Shown here piece after piece: positions 17,907-29,026 of a stretch of DNA of 64,000 nucleotides. The notes beneath the pieces were generated by a model, which had not been told where the DNA came from, did not search any database, and was given only the letters and a program-made list of their open reading frames with translations. Both the position numbers and the translations under genes were made by a program. The stretch comes from Agrobacterium larrymoorei (GTDB lineage: Bacteria > Pseudomonadota > Alphaproteobacteria > Rhizobiales > Rhizobiaceae): contig NZ_CP039693.1 in assembly GCF_005145045.1 (NCBI RefSeq), forward strand, positions 310,001 to 374,000, read 5' to 3'. Position 1 is the stretch's first letter, and each line of letters starts with the position of its first letter.

Positions 17907-18427
17907 TACGCGGCCTCCTGAACGAGCACGTCGGCTGCAATGTCCTCACCAAGGGCGAGGTCGATGAAGCGTTCTGCGGAAAACAGCGCGATCAGAAATC
18001 CGCCCGCGACCAGAGGAAAGAAATCGACGCCGCCCGGCCATCCAAGCACGGGGATGGTGGCTGTCCATGTGCCCATGGAAAGCGTCGTGCCGTACCAGGC
18101 CATACCGATACCGAAGAAAAAGATGAGCGCCAGACTGACGAGGTCCATCGAGACCTGCACCCGCGGCGGCATCTGATAACGAATGATATCGAGGCCGAGG
18201 TGAACGCTCTCGCGCACGCCAACGGCAGCGCCCAGCATGATGAACCATGACATCAGGTGCAGGGAAAGCGGTTCCGACCAGCTGGGGGAGTCGTTCAAAA
18301 TATACCGGGCAAAGACCTGCCAGCCGACGATCAACGTCATGGCAATCATGCCGATGCCGGCAATGTAAAGCGATGCTCTGCTGAGCACGCCAAGAAACGG
18401 GCGGATGGCCCGCATGAAATTACGCAT
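17906..18427 (-). CDS. gaaQ: TRAP transporter small permease (DctQ)
   Basis: 173-residue DctQ-type subunit with four predicted transmembrane helices. The conserved region FARYILNDSPSWSEPLSLHLMSWFIMLGAAVG contains the usual W-(S)-E-E/P-L motif. A very strong ribosome binding site (GGAGGAGGAGGA) precedes the ATG. The stop overlaps the start of the large subunit by one base. A hairpin lies between this gene and the binding-protein gene upstream. It forms the membrane complex with the large subunit. Confidence 0.9.
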   Translation of the reverse strand: MRNFMRAIRPFLGVLSRASLYIAGIGMIAMTLIVGWQVFARYILNDSPSWSEPLSLHLMSWFIMLGAAVGVRESVHLGLDIIRYQMPPRVQVSMDLVSLALIFFFGIGMAWYGTTLSMGTWTATIPVLGWPGGVDFFPLVAGGFLIALFSAERFIDLALGEDIAADVLVQEAA

Positions 18428-18467
18428 CTCTATTCCTCCTCCTCCAGGCGAAAGATGGCAAAGGAAA

Positions 18468-18491
18468 ACCGGCCCTGTTTCCAGAGCCGGT
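18468..18491. terminator. Intercistronic hairpin between gaaP and gaaQ
   Basis: ACCGGC ... GCCGGT with an inner CTG/CAG pairing, immediately after the binding-protein stop on the minus strand. No T-run follows, so it is probably an mRNA-stabilising or attenuating stem that favours the binding protein over the membrane subunits. Confidence 0.55.
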
Positions 18492-18502
18492 CTCGCCTTG
18501 AA

Positions 18503-19480
18503 TCACTTCACCGCCTTCACCCGTTCCAGCAGATCCTTCATCTTCGGGTCGGTCACGAACTTGTCGTAGACCGGAGTCATCGCTGCGGCGAATTCCTCCT
18601 TGTTGACCTTGATGACATTGGCACCGCCGGCGCGGACCTTTTCCTCTGATGCCTTTTCGCGCGCGCTCCAGAGTTCGCGCATCTTGCCGACGGAATCCTT
18701 GGCGGCCTGACGAACGAGCTGCTGGTCCTCAGGCTTCAGCTTATCCCATGTCACCTTGGACATGACGAGGATTTCCGGGTTGAGGGAATGTTCGGTCAGC
18801 GAATAGTTCTTCGCGACCTCGTAATGGCGCGCGGATTCGTAGGACGGCCAGTTGTTTTCAGCGCCATCGACCACGCCGGTTTCCAGCGACGAGTAAACCT
18901 CGCCCATGGGCATGGGTGTGGGGTTGGCACCGAAAGCCTGCATCATCGAAATCCAGAGATCGGATTGCTGAACGCGGATTTTCAGGCCCTTTAGATCCGC
19001 CAGTTTCTCAATCGGCTTCTTTGTCGTGTAGAACGAACGCGCGCCGGAATCGTAGAACGCCAGACCGACAAGCCCGTGGGGTTCGAAGGCGGCAAGCACC
19101 TCGTCGCCAATCGGGCCGTCAACCGTGTTGTGCATGTGCTCGGTGGAGCGGAACAGGAACGGGAGACCGAGAACCGTGGTTTCCTTGACAAGGTTGTTGA
19201 ACGGTGCCGCATTGACGCGGTTCATGTCGATCACGCCGAAGCGGGTCTGCTCGATCGTGTCCTTTTCACCGCCGAGCACCGAGTTGTTCATAACCTGAAC
19301 CTTGATGCGACCGTTAGAGCGCTCGGCCAGCAACTCGCCCATATATTTGACGGCTTCGACCGTCGGATATCCATCCGGGTGGATATCGGCGGAGCGCAAG
19401 GTGATTTCCTGCGCCATTGCCGGAACAGCCCCAAAGGTCACGCCAAGCGCAACGCACATAAGACTTGCAAACTTCTTCAT
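18503..19480 (-). CDS. gaaP: TRAP transporter solute-binding protein (DctP), probable galacturonate binder
   Basis: 325-residue exported DctP-family protein. The signal peptide ends at VPAMAQ, and the mature part starts EITLRSADIHPDGYPTVEAV. The ligand-binding Arg region GLKIRVQQSDLWISMMQAFGA and GVVDGAENNWPSYESARHYEVAKNYSLTEH are typical of the family. The ATG at 19480 is supported by GGAGGAGG, so an upstream in-frame start is rejected. It is the first gene of the P-Q-M operon. A candidate operator and a TTGACA element lie about 380 bases upstream, so the transcript may have a long leader. Confidence 0.92.
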   Translation of the reverse strand: MKKFASLMCVALGVTFGAVPAMAQEITLRSADIHPDGYPTVEAVKYMGELLAERSNGRIKVQVMNNSVLGGEKDTIEQTRFGVIDMNRVNAAPFNNLVKETTVLGLPFLFRSTEHMHNTVDGPIGDEVLAAFEPHGLVGLAFYDSGARSFYTTKKPIEKLADLKGLKIRVQQSDLWISMMQAFGANPTPMPMGEVYSSLETGVVDGAENNWPSYESARHYEVAKNYSLTEHSLNPEILVMSKVTWDKLKPEDQQLVRQAAKDSVGKMRELWSAREKASEEKVRAGGANVIKVNKEEFAAAMTPVYDKFVTDPKMKDLLERVKAVK

Positions 19481-19897
19481 ACTTTCCTCCTCCATTGATC
19501 AGGTGGTCCCTGCCCCTCCAGGCTATCGGACCGGTATTTTCATGAACTCCAAATATTGTTGATGAGCGTTATCGGCAGCCACACAGGCGGTCGGCACGTC
19601 CCGATGCCTTGCCGCGATGGTCAAACCGACAACAAACTTGCATTTCGATATGAGGGCGGGCCTGCGCGCCATCGGGCGATGGCTGCAAGTCCGTATGCCT
19701 GATGAGCCACCGGCTCGATGCCAGCGGGAGCTGCACAGGTTACGCTTTTACTGAAAGTGTGAGGAGGTCGTTTTCGGGAGCGCTAATTCAATCATAGCTT
19801 ACCGAAACTTCCTCCTACACAAGTCGCAAACAGCTAATCTAACTGGCATATGATTGTCAACTACTCATCATATGTGTTGTATGATGAATTAGTCTAA
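19481..19897. other. Upstream region of the TRAP operon (no gene seen)
   Basis: This 417-base stretch between kduD and gaaP holds no convincing gene. Its far end carries a TTGACA element (minus strand, 19855-19860) next to the inverted repeat described separately; the matching -10 is poor (TTAGCT-like). If that is the promoter, the leader is about 350 bases long. The GC-rich middle part could contain remnants of coding sequence, but nothing recognisable was found. Confidence 0.5.
19865..19887. promoter_or_regulatory. Perfect 8-7-8 inverted repeat, candidate uronate-regulator operator
   Basis: TCATCATA, 7 bases, then TATGATGA. It lies directly upstream (minus-strand sense) of the TTGACA element proposed for the TRAP operon. 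A related 23-base element with the same 8-7-8 layout and 9 of 10 matching bases in the first arm (TCAT[C/G]ATACA) lies between kduI and kdgF. A common regulator of the uronate genes is inferred. Confidence 0.55.
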
Positions 19898-20641
19898 CTA
19901 TCGGGCCAGCCAGCCGCCATCGACGTTCAGGATTGCGCCGTGAACGTAATCTGCGGCAGCAGATGAGAGGAAGACGGCGGCGCCTGCAATATCTTCGGGC
20001 CTTCCCCAGCGATTTGCCGGAATGCGATCAAGGATCGCCTTGTTGCGGTCCTCATCCGCCCGCAGGGCTTCCGTATTGTTGGTCTCGATGTAGCCGGGCG
20101 CAATCGCATTGACGTTGATGCCTTTGGCCGCCCACTCATTGGCGAGGAGCTTGGTAAGACCGGCAACGCCATGCTTTGCAGCGGTATAGGACGGCACGCG
20201 AATACCGCCCTGAAACGACAGGAGCGAGGCGATATTGACGACCTTACCGCTGCGGCCACTGCTCAGCAGCTCCTTTGCAAAGGCCTGCGTGGTGAAGAAC
20301 AGGGCCTTGAGATTGACATCCATCACCTCGTCCCAATCCCGTTCACCAAACTCCACCGCATCGGCGCGGCGGATGATGCCTGCATTGTTGACCAGAATAT
20401 CGAAGCCTGCTCCGGTGAAAATATCCTTCGCGGCCATCGGGTCGCTGAAATCGATGAGCAGGGCGCTGCCCTTCCCGCCCTGTTTAGAGATCAGATCCAG
20501 TGTTTCATCCGGCGCACGGCGCGCGGCGCACACCACCTCGGCGCCTGCGACGGCAAAAGCCACCGCAATTGCCTGGCCAAGGCCGGTATTGGACCCGGTG
20601 ACCAACGCTTTGCGACCTTCAAGAGAGAAAATGCCCGTCAT
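19898..20641 (-). CDS. kduD: 2-dehydro-3-deoxy-D-gluconate 5-dehydrogenase (KduD)
   Basis: 247-residue short-chain dehydrogenase that reduces 2,5-diketo-3-deoxygluconate (DKII) to 2-keto-3-deoxygluconate with NAD(P)H. The nucleotide-binding motif TGSNTGLGQAIA, the NNAG motif (ILVNNAGIIRRA) and catalytic YTAAK are present. GYIETNNTEALRADEDRNKAIL and the end VNVDGGW-type tail fit KduD rather than a generic SDR. It overlaps kduI by four bases (ATGA), so the two sequential enzymes are translationally coupled. Converting the product further would require KDG kinase and aldolase, which are not in this window. Confidence 0.92.
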   Translation of the reverse strand: MTGIFSLEGRKALVTGSNTGLGQAIAVAFAVAGAEVVCAARRAPDETLDLISKQGGKGSALLIDFSDPMAAKDIFTGAGFDILVNNAGIIRRADAVEFGERDWDEVMDVNLKALFFTTQAFAKELLSSGRSGKVVNIASLLSFQGGIRVPSYTAAKHGVAGLTKLLANEWAAKGINVNAIAPGYIETNNTEALRADEDRNKAILDRIPANRWGRPEDIAGAAVFLSSAAADYVHGAILNVDGGWLAR

Positions 20642-21462
20642 TTCAGATCACTAGGCTGAATGAAATCCATGTCCGTATAGTCGACATTATCGCCAGCCAT
20701 GGCCCAGATGAAGGTGTAGGATCCGATGCCCGCGCCTGAATGGATTGACCATGGTGGGGAAATCGCGCCTTCTTCGTTGGAAATAAAGAGGTGGCGCGTC
20801 TCCTGCGGCTCACCCATCAGGTGGAGAACGCGGGACTTCTCGTCCATGCCGAAATAGAGGTAGGCTTCCATGCGGCGGTCATGGATGTGAGACGGGATCG
20901 TGTTCCAGACGGAACCGTCTTCAAGCGATGTGTAGCCCAGCACCAGCTGGCAACTTTCCATGACAAGCGGGTGAATGAACTGGTTGATGGTGCGCTTGTT
21001 CGATGTCTCGGTCGCGCCAAGCTTCACTTCCTTGCTGTCGGCAATGGTGACGAGCTTGGCCGGAAGGCTGCGATGGGCCGGGCATGAGGTGATGTAGAAG
21101 CGGCCAGCGCCTGCAAACGTCACAGCGCCGGAGCCTGCGCCGAGATAGAGAACGTCGCCGCGGTTCAGCGTGAAGGTTTCGTCGGCCGCGCTAACGGTGC
21201 CGGTTTCGCCGATGTTGACGATGCCCATTTCGCGTCGATCAAGGAAAGTCGGCGTCTTCGTCTCTTCCACCTTGTCCAGCGTCAGCGAACTGCCATTCGG
21301 TACCGCGCCGCCCATGACGAAGCGGTCGTAATGCGTATAGATCAGCCGGATTTCGCCTTCGCGGAACATGTCGTTTGCGAGGAAGTGCTTGCGCAGGCCC
21401 TCCGTATCGAGCGTTTTTGCGTATTCCGGGTTCACGGCCTGTCGTGTGACGACACTCAACAT
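20638..21462 (-). CDS. kduI: 5-dehydro-4-deoxy-D-glucuronate isomerase (KduI)
   Basis: 274-residue cupin-fold isomerase converting 5-keto-4-deoxyuronate (DKI) to DKII. It aligns well with E. coli KduI: AKTLDTEGLRKHFL near the N-terminus, YTHYDRFVMGGAVP, DRREMGIVNIGETGTV, the zinc-site region SHIHDRRMEAYLYF (His, His, Glu) and GEPQETRHLFISNEEGAISPPWSIHSGAG. The ATG at 21462, with GGAGAT upstream, is chosen over an in-frame upstream start at 21492. The first gene of the kduI-kduD operon, it is divergent from kdgF. It handles the unsaturated uronate released by the GH105 hydrolase or by pectate lyases. Confidence 0.95.
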   Translation of the reverse strand: MLSVVTRQAVNPEYAKTLDTEGLRKHFLANDMFREGEIRLIYTHYDRFVMGGAVPNGSSLTLDKVEETKTPTFLDRREMGIVNIGETGTVSAADETFTLNRGDVLYLGAGSGAVTFAGAGRFYITSCPAHRSLPAKLVTIADSKEVKLGATETSNKRTINQFIHPLVMESCQLVLGYTSLEDGSVWNTIPSHIHDRRMEAYLYFGMDEKSRVLHLMGEPQETRHLFISNEEGAISPPWSIHSGAGIGSYTFIWAMAGDNVDYTDMDFIQPSDLK

Positions 21463-21512
21463 GCAGACATCTCCACTGGTTGTTGATCTCAAGACATAAT
21501 ATCTCTTGCTCG

Positions 21513-21535
21513 TTATTGTACGATATGTATCATGA
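21513..21535. promoter_or_regulatory. Candidate operator between kduI and kdgF
   Basis: Imperfect 8-7-8 dyad (minus-strand reading: TCATGATA, 7 bases, TACAATAA) in the divergent kduI/kdgF region. Its first ten bases match the perfect repeat upstream of the TRAP operon at 9 of 10 positions. On the minus strand TTGACC lies just upstream, so the element would overlap the kduI promoter, as expected of a repressor site. Confidence 0.45.
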
Positions 21536-21604
21536 GGTCAATAGCCGCTTGGCGACACGCTGCAGATGCAACCGCCAGCGCAGGGATTTCACAGGAGATA
21601 AAAG

Positions 21605-21919
21605 ATGCAACGTCCCACTTTCCCGACAGTCTCGCCCGATGCAGGCGTACAGCGCACCGTGCTTTCGGAGGCGCCGGAACTGATGGTCGTCTCCTTCCGC
21701 TTTGATAAGGATGCCGAAGGAAAACTGCACAGCCACCCGCATGTGCAATCGACCTATGTGGCAAGCGGACGTTTCCGCTTTTTCCGCGATGGTGAAGCGC
21801 ATGAACTGGCGAAGGGCGACAGTCTGGTCATACCGGGGAACATCGAACATGGCTGCATGTGCCTTGAGGCAGGCGAGTTGATCGACTGCTTCACGCCCCG
21901 CCGCGACGATTTTCTCTGA
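21605..21919 (+). CDS. kdgF: KdgF-type cupin (unsaturated uronate to DKI)
   Basis: 104-residue single-domain cupin. HSHPHVQSTYVASGRFRFF provides the metal-binding His cluster, and GDSLVIPGNIEHGCMCLEAG is the second cupin motif. Length and sequence match KdgF, which catalyses ring opening of 4,5-unsaturated galacturonate to 5-keto-4-deoxyuronate. GGAGAT lies ahead of the ATG. It is divergent from kduI-kduD, giving three consecutive steps at one locus: KdgF, KduI, KduD. A terminator-like hairpin follows. Confidence 0.92.
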   Translation: MQRPTFPTVSPDAGVQRTVLSEAPELMVVSFRFDKDAEGKLHSHPHVQSTYVASGRFRFFRDGEAHELAKGDSLVIPGNIEHGCMCLEAGELIDCFTPRRDDFL

Positions 21920-21945
21920 TCGAAAGCTTACGGCTTAAATGAAAG

Positions 21946-21974
21946 GGCACGCCCCGATGAGGCGTGCCATTTTA
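21946..21974 (+). terminator. Rho-independent-type terminator after kdgF
   Basis: GGCACGCC, 7-base loop, GGCGTGCC, followed by ATTTTAAGTTT. The 8-bp GC-rich stem and T-rich tail lie 27 bases after the kdgF stop. Confidence 0.75.
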
Positions 21975-22009
21975 AGTTTAAGCAGAACGATGGATGGCCG
22001 TGATGAGGC

Positions 22010-22322
22010 TTACGCGGCCTCTTCGATGATTGGATTGCGCAGAATACCTAGCGTGTCGATTTCCACTTCAACGACATCGCCCGGCTTCATCCAGAGCGGC
22101 GGGTTGCGCTTGGCGCCGACACCGCCCGGCCTTTCGCTGACGATAACGTCGCCTGCCTCAAGCCGCGTGAAGCTGGAGCAATATTCGATCTGGCGGGCAA
22201 TATCGAAGATCATCTGGCTGATGGTCGCTTCCTGTACCACAACGCCATTCAGCCTTGTCTGAAGTCGCAAATAGTCAAGTGCGCCCAACTCATCCGGCGT
22301 CATCATCCATGGGCCAAATGCG
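22010..22322 (-). pseudogene. C-terminal remnant of an FAH-family hydrolase
   Basis: About 100 residues remain, beginning at GAFGPWMMTPDELGALD and continuing RLNGVVVQEATISQMIFDIARQIEYCSSFTRLEAGDVIVSERPGGVG and WMKPGDVVEVEIDTLGILRNPI. This is the C-terminal part of the fumarylacetoacetate hydrolase / 2-keto-4-pentenoate hydratase family, whose members are normally 280 or more residues. The N-terminal half, including the metal-binding Glu residues, is missing. The reading frame runs directly upstream into the frame of a decayed MFS transporter, so a deletion appears to have fused the two genes. It is unlikely to be functional. Confidence 0.85.
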
Positions 22323-23387
22323 CCGGTGACGATCAGACGACGGCGCTGAACGGCGGGTGCTACGGCGCCAAGCGTGATAGGTCCGTAGATCGTGGTCAGG
22401 CTTGGTGCTGCAAAGGCAATGCAACGAGGGCGAACTGCAAGAGCCCGGTAACATAGACCGATCCGACGAGGACAAGGCCGCTGACGAGAAGGGCATAGCC
22501 GGAGGCGCTTCTAAGCCCGAGCGCTTGCTCACACCTCTCTGCAACATGCGTTGCGCAACCCATGAGCCGAGAAGCAGAAGCGGACACTGGAAGATATAGA
22601 CGGTGGAAATGATGTAGCCGATCTCACCCTGCGAATAGCCGAGCCCCTGTTGCAGGAAGGGCGGAAGCCATGTGGCGGACATGCCTACGATCCAGTAGGA
22701 CATGGTGGACATGATGATGACGCCGATCACGATTGGGTCGAGCCAGAGATTTTTTGCTGGAATGGCATCGTGATTATCGACGGCAGCCGCCTTGCCATCT
22801 TTCTTTGTAAGGACCGTCACCGCCAACCAGAAGCCAGCATGCGATCCAAACATGGCCGATCACGCCGCAAAACAGGAAACCGACGCGCCAGCCATGGTTC
22901 AGGATGAAGCAGGTCAAGATCGGGCCACCCGCCAGCAGGCCGACGCTGATGCCCTGCACCACGATGGCACCGGGAACGCTGCGCTTTTGCGGATGAAACC
23001 AGTTCTGGCAGGCATGAAGTGCGGTCGGCGGCCGGGGCCTTCGCCTTAGGCCAAGCAGGATGCGGCAAGCAATCAGCGCCGTGACCGAGCTGGTAAAATA
23101 GATAGCGATCTGAGCGACCGACCAGATCAGGGCGAGGAGCACGAGGATACATTTCACCGGAATCCGCCCGATGACGAAAAGGCCGACCAGCACGCCGGAA
23201 ATGGAGAAAAGCAGGAAGAAGTTGCTGCCGATCAAGCCGAACTGCTGCGGCGAGATACTCAGCGCCTTCATCATCGGACTGCGGAGAGACCGAAGACCAG
23301 TTTGTCGAAGAAGTTCAGCGTCTGAAACAGGAAAAGCATGAACAGGACGACGTAAGGCCTTAAATTACTTGTTGATTTTTCTGTCAT
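22320..23387 (-). pseudogene. Frameshifted, truncated MFS transporter (anion:cation symporter type)
   Basis: The start is intact (ATG 23387 with GGAGGA, MTEKSTSNLRPYVVLFMLFLFQ), but the frame breaks several times. Breaks are seen near 23275 (after FGLSAVR), around 23040-23060 (in the LLG...PTALHACQNWF loop), near 22800 (PYKE to KKDGKAAAVDN), near 22510 and near 22410. Stitched together, the pieces read as an MFS symporter with the HACQNWFHPQKR loop. They end at IYGPITLGAVAPAVQRRR, after which the sequence continues into the FAH-family remnant. Hexuronate or sugar-acid transport is plausible from the locus, but the gene is dead. It probably once belonged to the adjacent uronate genes. Confidence 0.85.
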
Positions 23388-26337
<2,950 letters not shown>

Positions 26338-26390
26338 GGTTGCATGGCAAGCCTTGGCTCATCGCTGAGGGCAGATAATAACCTGATTTT

Positions 26391-26425
26391 AAAAGCCGCC
26401 GAAGCCAGTGCTTCGGTGGCTTTTT
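26391..26425 (+). terminator. Rho-independent terminator after chemoreceptor gene
   Basis: AAAAGCCGCCGAAGC, loop CAGT, GCTTCGGTGGCTTTTT: a 15-bp stem with one G-T pair ending in a T-run, 53 bases after the stop. The A-run on the left arm means it may also act in reverse. Confidence 0.9.
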
Positions 26426-26560
26426 CTATCAGGGTCGCACCCCGTCGATTGATCGTCGCTGCGATAGAGGCAGTAAGCTTGCTCGCAACGGTAACATCGG
26501 GACTACGGTTCGGAAGCCCCGACGACTGCGAACGTGCAGGGCGTTCTCACATCGCGCTTT

Positions 26561-27883
26561 TTATTTTCCAAGGCTGTCGAGCACGAGCTTGAGCTTGTCT
26601 AGGAAGAGGTCGGCATGCTCGCGTGCGAAGACCAGCGGCGGGCGGATTTTTAGTATGTTGGCATTCGGGCCAGATGCGCTGATCAGAACGTGACGTTCCC
26701 GCAAGCCGTTGACGATCCGGGAGGTCAGGGCAGCATCCGGCTTTTTCGTTGCCGTATCGGAAACGATTTCCACGCCGATGAAGAGGCCTGAGCCGCGGAC
26801 ATTGCCGATCACCGACTGTGGTCCTGCGAGGTTTGAAAGTCCGTCCATAAGATAGCGACCGACTTCCAGTGCATTTTGCTGCAAGCCCTCGATTTTGATC
26901 GTATCCAGAACGGCTCTACCGGCGGCTGCCGCAATCGGGTTGCCGCCGAAGGTATTGAAGTATCGCGCCTGCGGGCCGAATTGCGCAATCACTTCTGGCT
27001 TCATCACGATGCCCGCCATGGGATAGCCATTGCCCATAGGCTTGCCGAGCGTCACCATATCCGGCATCACGCCGTGGCGCTGGAAGCCCCACATCGCTTC
27101 ACCGGTTCTACCGAAGCCCGGCTGAACTTCATCGGCGATGAACAGACCGCCAGCCTCGTGGATCGCATCGACAGCAGGCTTCAGGAAGCCCTTCGGACCG
27201 GCGAAGATGCCGTCGCTGGAAAAGATCGTGTCTACGATAAAAAGCGCAGGCTTGATGCCGTGACGCTTCAGATCCGCGATTGCGCGCCTTACGTCCGCGC
27301 CAAATTTCTGTGCCATGTCTTCGGGCGAATAACGATAGCTATCCGGTGCCGGGACGGTACGGACATGGGCGCCGAGGGTCACGGATTCTCCGAGCGAAGC
27401 CGAGAATTCAGCAACAGCGCTGGTCAGCCCATGATAGGCAAGTTCGGTCGCGATGACGCCCGTGCCACCGGTGACGAAGCGGGCGATGCGGAAGGCAAGG
27501 TCATTTGCCTCGCTGCCCGTGCAGGTGAACATCGCCTGGCTCAGTTCATCGGGAAAAGTTGCGGTCAGCTCTTCGGCATATTCGATGATGCCTTCATGCA
27601 GATAGCGCGTGTGGGTATTGAGGATCGCCGTCTGCGCGGTGATCGCTTCAACGACGCGCGGATGGCAGTGGCCCAGCGAAGCGACGTTATTATAGGCATC
27701 CAGATATTGCGTGCCTGCCGTGTCATAGAGAAAGACGCCCTCACCCCGCACGAGGTGCAGAGGCTTTTCGTAGAAAAGGCGATATGCCGGGCCTAGAACC
27801 TTGTTTCGCCTTGCAATCAAAGCCTTTTCGGCCTCATCCAGACGTTCGAAATCATCGCGCGAAAAAGCGTTGACCATAGACAT
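26561..27883 (-). CDS. Class-III PLP enzyme, AGXT2L-type amine phospho-lyase (predicted)
   Basis: 440-residue fold-type I PLP enzyme. The Lys of TLGKPMGNGYPMAG binds PLP, and ADEVQPGFGRTG precedes it. Overall it resembles the human AGXT2L1/AGXT2L2 ammonia-phospho-lyases more than ordinary omega-aminotransferases. Shared patterns include an N-terminal RRNKVLGPAYRLFYEKPLHLVRG, YLDAYNNVASLGHCHPRVV, LNTHTRYLHEGIIEYAE, YFNTFGGNPIAAAAG and LISASGPNANILKIRPPLVF. Those enzymes eliminate phosphate and ammonia from phosphoethanolamine or 5-phosphohydroxylysine. It lies three bases downstream of a kinase gene resembling hydroxylysine kinase, which strongly supports a kinase/phospho-lyase pair. The resemblance was judged from memory of the families, not computed. 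A plain aminotransferase is the alternative. Confidence 0.8.
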   Translation of the reverse strand: MSMVNAFSRDDFERLDEAEKALIARRNKVLGPAYRLFYEKPLHLVRGEGVFLYDTAGTQYLDAYNNVASLGHCHPRVVEAITAQTAILNTHTRYLHEGIIEYAEELTATFPDELSQAMFTCTGSEANDLAFRIARFVTGGTGVIATELAYHGLTSAVAEFSASLGESVTLGAHVRTVPAPDSYRYSPEDMAQKFGADVRRAIADLKRHGIKPALFIVDTIFSSDGIFAGPKGFLKPAVDAIHEAGGLFIADEVQPGFGRTGEAMWGFQRHGVMPDMVTLGKPMGNGYPMAGIVMKPEVIAQFGPQARYFNTFGGNPIAAAAGRAVLDTIKIEGLQQNALEVGRYLMDGLSNLAGPQSVIGNVRGSGLFIGVEIVSDTATKKPDAALTSRIVNGLRERHVLISASGPNANILKIRPPLVFAREHADLFLDKLKLVLDSLGK

Positions 27884-27886
27884 GTT

Positions 27887-28930
27887 TCAAGCCCTCGAAA
27901 GATTTGACGCAAGGCTTTTCAACCCGGCGGATGTGAGTTGCGGAATGTGTTGCAGGGAACGCCATGCGGAAGCATGGTTTCTCATGATGTAATCGCGGTT
28001 GTCGGGAAAAAGCGCCGAGCGCCACTCCGCTATGACGATGGACATGGCCAGACGGCAGCGGGTGAGAAGAGGCAGAAGCTCTATTTCGTCGGCTTGCAAC
28101 GGACGCACGGCAACGAAGCCTTCCAGAAAGGCCTGCGCCCTCTCCTGCCAGTTATCGGTTGCGAGATGGTAAGAGAGCGCGACTGCCACATCGTTGATAA
28201 GAGGTGCTTCGACCATATCGCCGAAGTCGATGATACCCGAGACCTCGGAAGGAGCATCCGGCTGCATGAGGATATTGTGTGGATTGAAATCGTTGTGAAT
28301 GATCTGGCGGCGCTTTAGCGCCCTTATCGAGGGTAGTGCGATCTCGAATTCTTCGAGCACCGCCTCGACAGCTTTTCGGCGTTCCGCTCCCACGAAGCTG
28401 GTAAAGGCGCGCAGATCCAAGGTGTGGGATATGTCCCACATTAGCTTTCCGCAGGGCGGTCGTCCGCCATAATCTTTAAGCCCTAGCCCCAACTGCGCCA
28501 GTGCCGAGCCTACATTTCGGCTTTGCCTCGCCGTTGCGGGCGTTCGGTACTGCAAGTCGCCGCGAAGGAAGGTGAGCAGACGCATGATGCGTGGCCCGTC
28601 GACCGTTTGAAGCGCGTGGCTCTCTTTGCCGTTTCGCGTCAGCACGAGGCGAGGCACTGGAACATGAGGAGCAGCTTTGGCCAGATGCAGCAGCGCGCCA
28701 TCCTGAAATTCGAGAGCCGCTGGTTCTTCTGCGGCATTGGCGATCTTCAGCGTGAATTCAACGCCGTCCTCACGCGTGAACAGGAAAGTTTCGTCGCGTT
28801 CGCTCGATAATCTCTTGGTAGAGCCGGTAAAGCCATAGATTTCGAATGCATGCTGGCTCACCGTCAAGAGCGGCGTCACAGTCAGCGAAGCGGAGATGGC
28901 GTCCTCTTTGGACGTCGCGGCTGCTTCCAC
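27887..28930 (-). CDS. APH-family kinase, hydroxylysine-kinase-like (predicted)
   Basis: About 347 residues with the aminoglycoside-phosphotransferase/choline-kinase fold. The catalytic loop is HNDFNPHNILM and the metal-binding motif is GIIDFGDM. Flanking segments RLLTFLRGDLQYRTP and CRLAMSIVIAEWRSALFPDNRDYIM resemble AGPHD1/HYKK hydroxylysine kinase, including the late SLYPENKDYLM-like region, more than antibiotic kinases. The GTG at 28930 is preferred because GGGGGAGA precedes it; a TTG at 28951 is also open. The product should phosphorylate the hydroxyl of an amino alcohol for the phospho-lyase encoded next. It is divergent from the GntR gene, with the palindromic operator between them. 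Confidence 0.8.
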   Translation of the reverse strand: MEAAATSKEDAISASLTVTPLLTVSQHAFEIYGFTGSTKRLSSERDETFLFTREDGVEFTLKIANAAEEPAALEFQDGALLHLAKAAPHVPVPRLVLTRNGKESHALQTVDGPRIMRLLTFLRGDLQYRTPATARQSRNVGSALAQLGLGLKDYGGRPPCGKLMWDISHTLDLRAFTSFVGAERRKAVEAVLEEFEIALPSIRALKRRQIIHNDFNPHNILMQPDAPSEVSGIIDFGDMVEAPLINDVAVALSYHLATDNWQERAQAFLEGFVAVRPLQADEIELLPLLTRCRLAMSIVIAEWRSALFPDNRDYIMRNHASAWRSLQHIPQLTSAGLKSLASNLSRA

Positions 28931-28990
28931 CTGTCTCCCCCATATTGCCAATCAAGACCAAACTGATATGAGTGATGTAACATAAAATTA

Positions 28991-29007
28991 TGATGCATCA
29001 AGCATCA
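28991..29007. promoter_or_regulatory. GntR operator candidate, site 1 (kinase/regulator divergent region)
   Basis: Perfect palindrome TGATGCATCA followed by AGCATCA, so TGATGC and GCATCA also form a 6-5-6 dyad. It lies 20 bases before the GntR ribosome binding site and about 60 upstream of the kinase start. A near-identical 20-base element occurs before the SDR gene at 29735, identifying it as the regulator's site. Confidence 0.75.
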
Positions 29008-29026
29008 AATTGGGTCGGGAGGTTTT

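Noticed and set aside
26344..26592. Short plus-strand frame after the chemoreceptor gene
   Set aside because: It runs through the rho-independent terminator and into the 3' end of the phospho-lyase gene.
27887..28930. Aminoglycoside resistance kinase
   Set aside because: It has the same fold motifs, but its coupling to a phospho-lyase-like PLP enzyme and its HYKK-like C-terminal segment point to a catabolic kinase.
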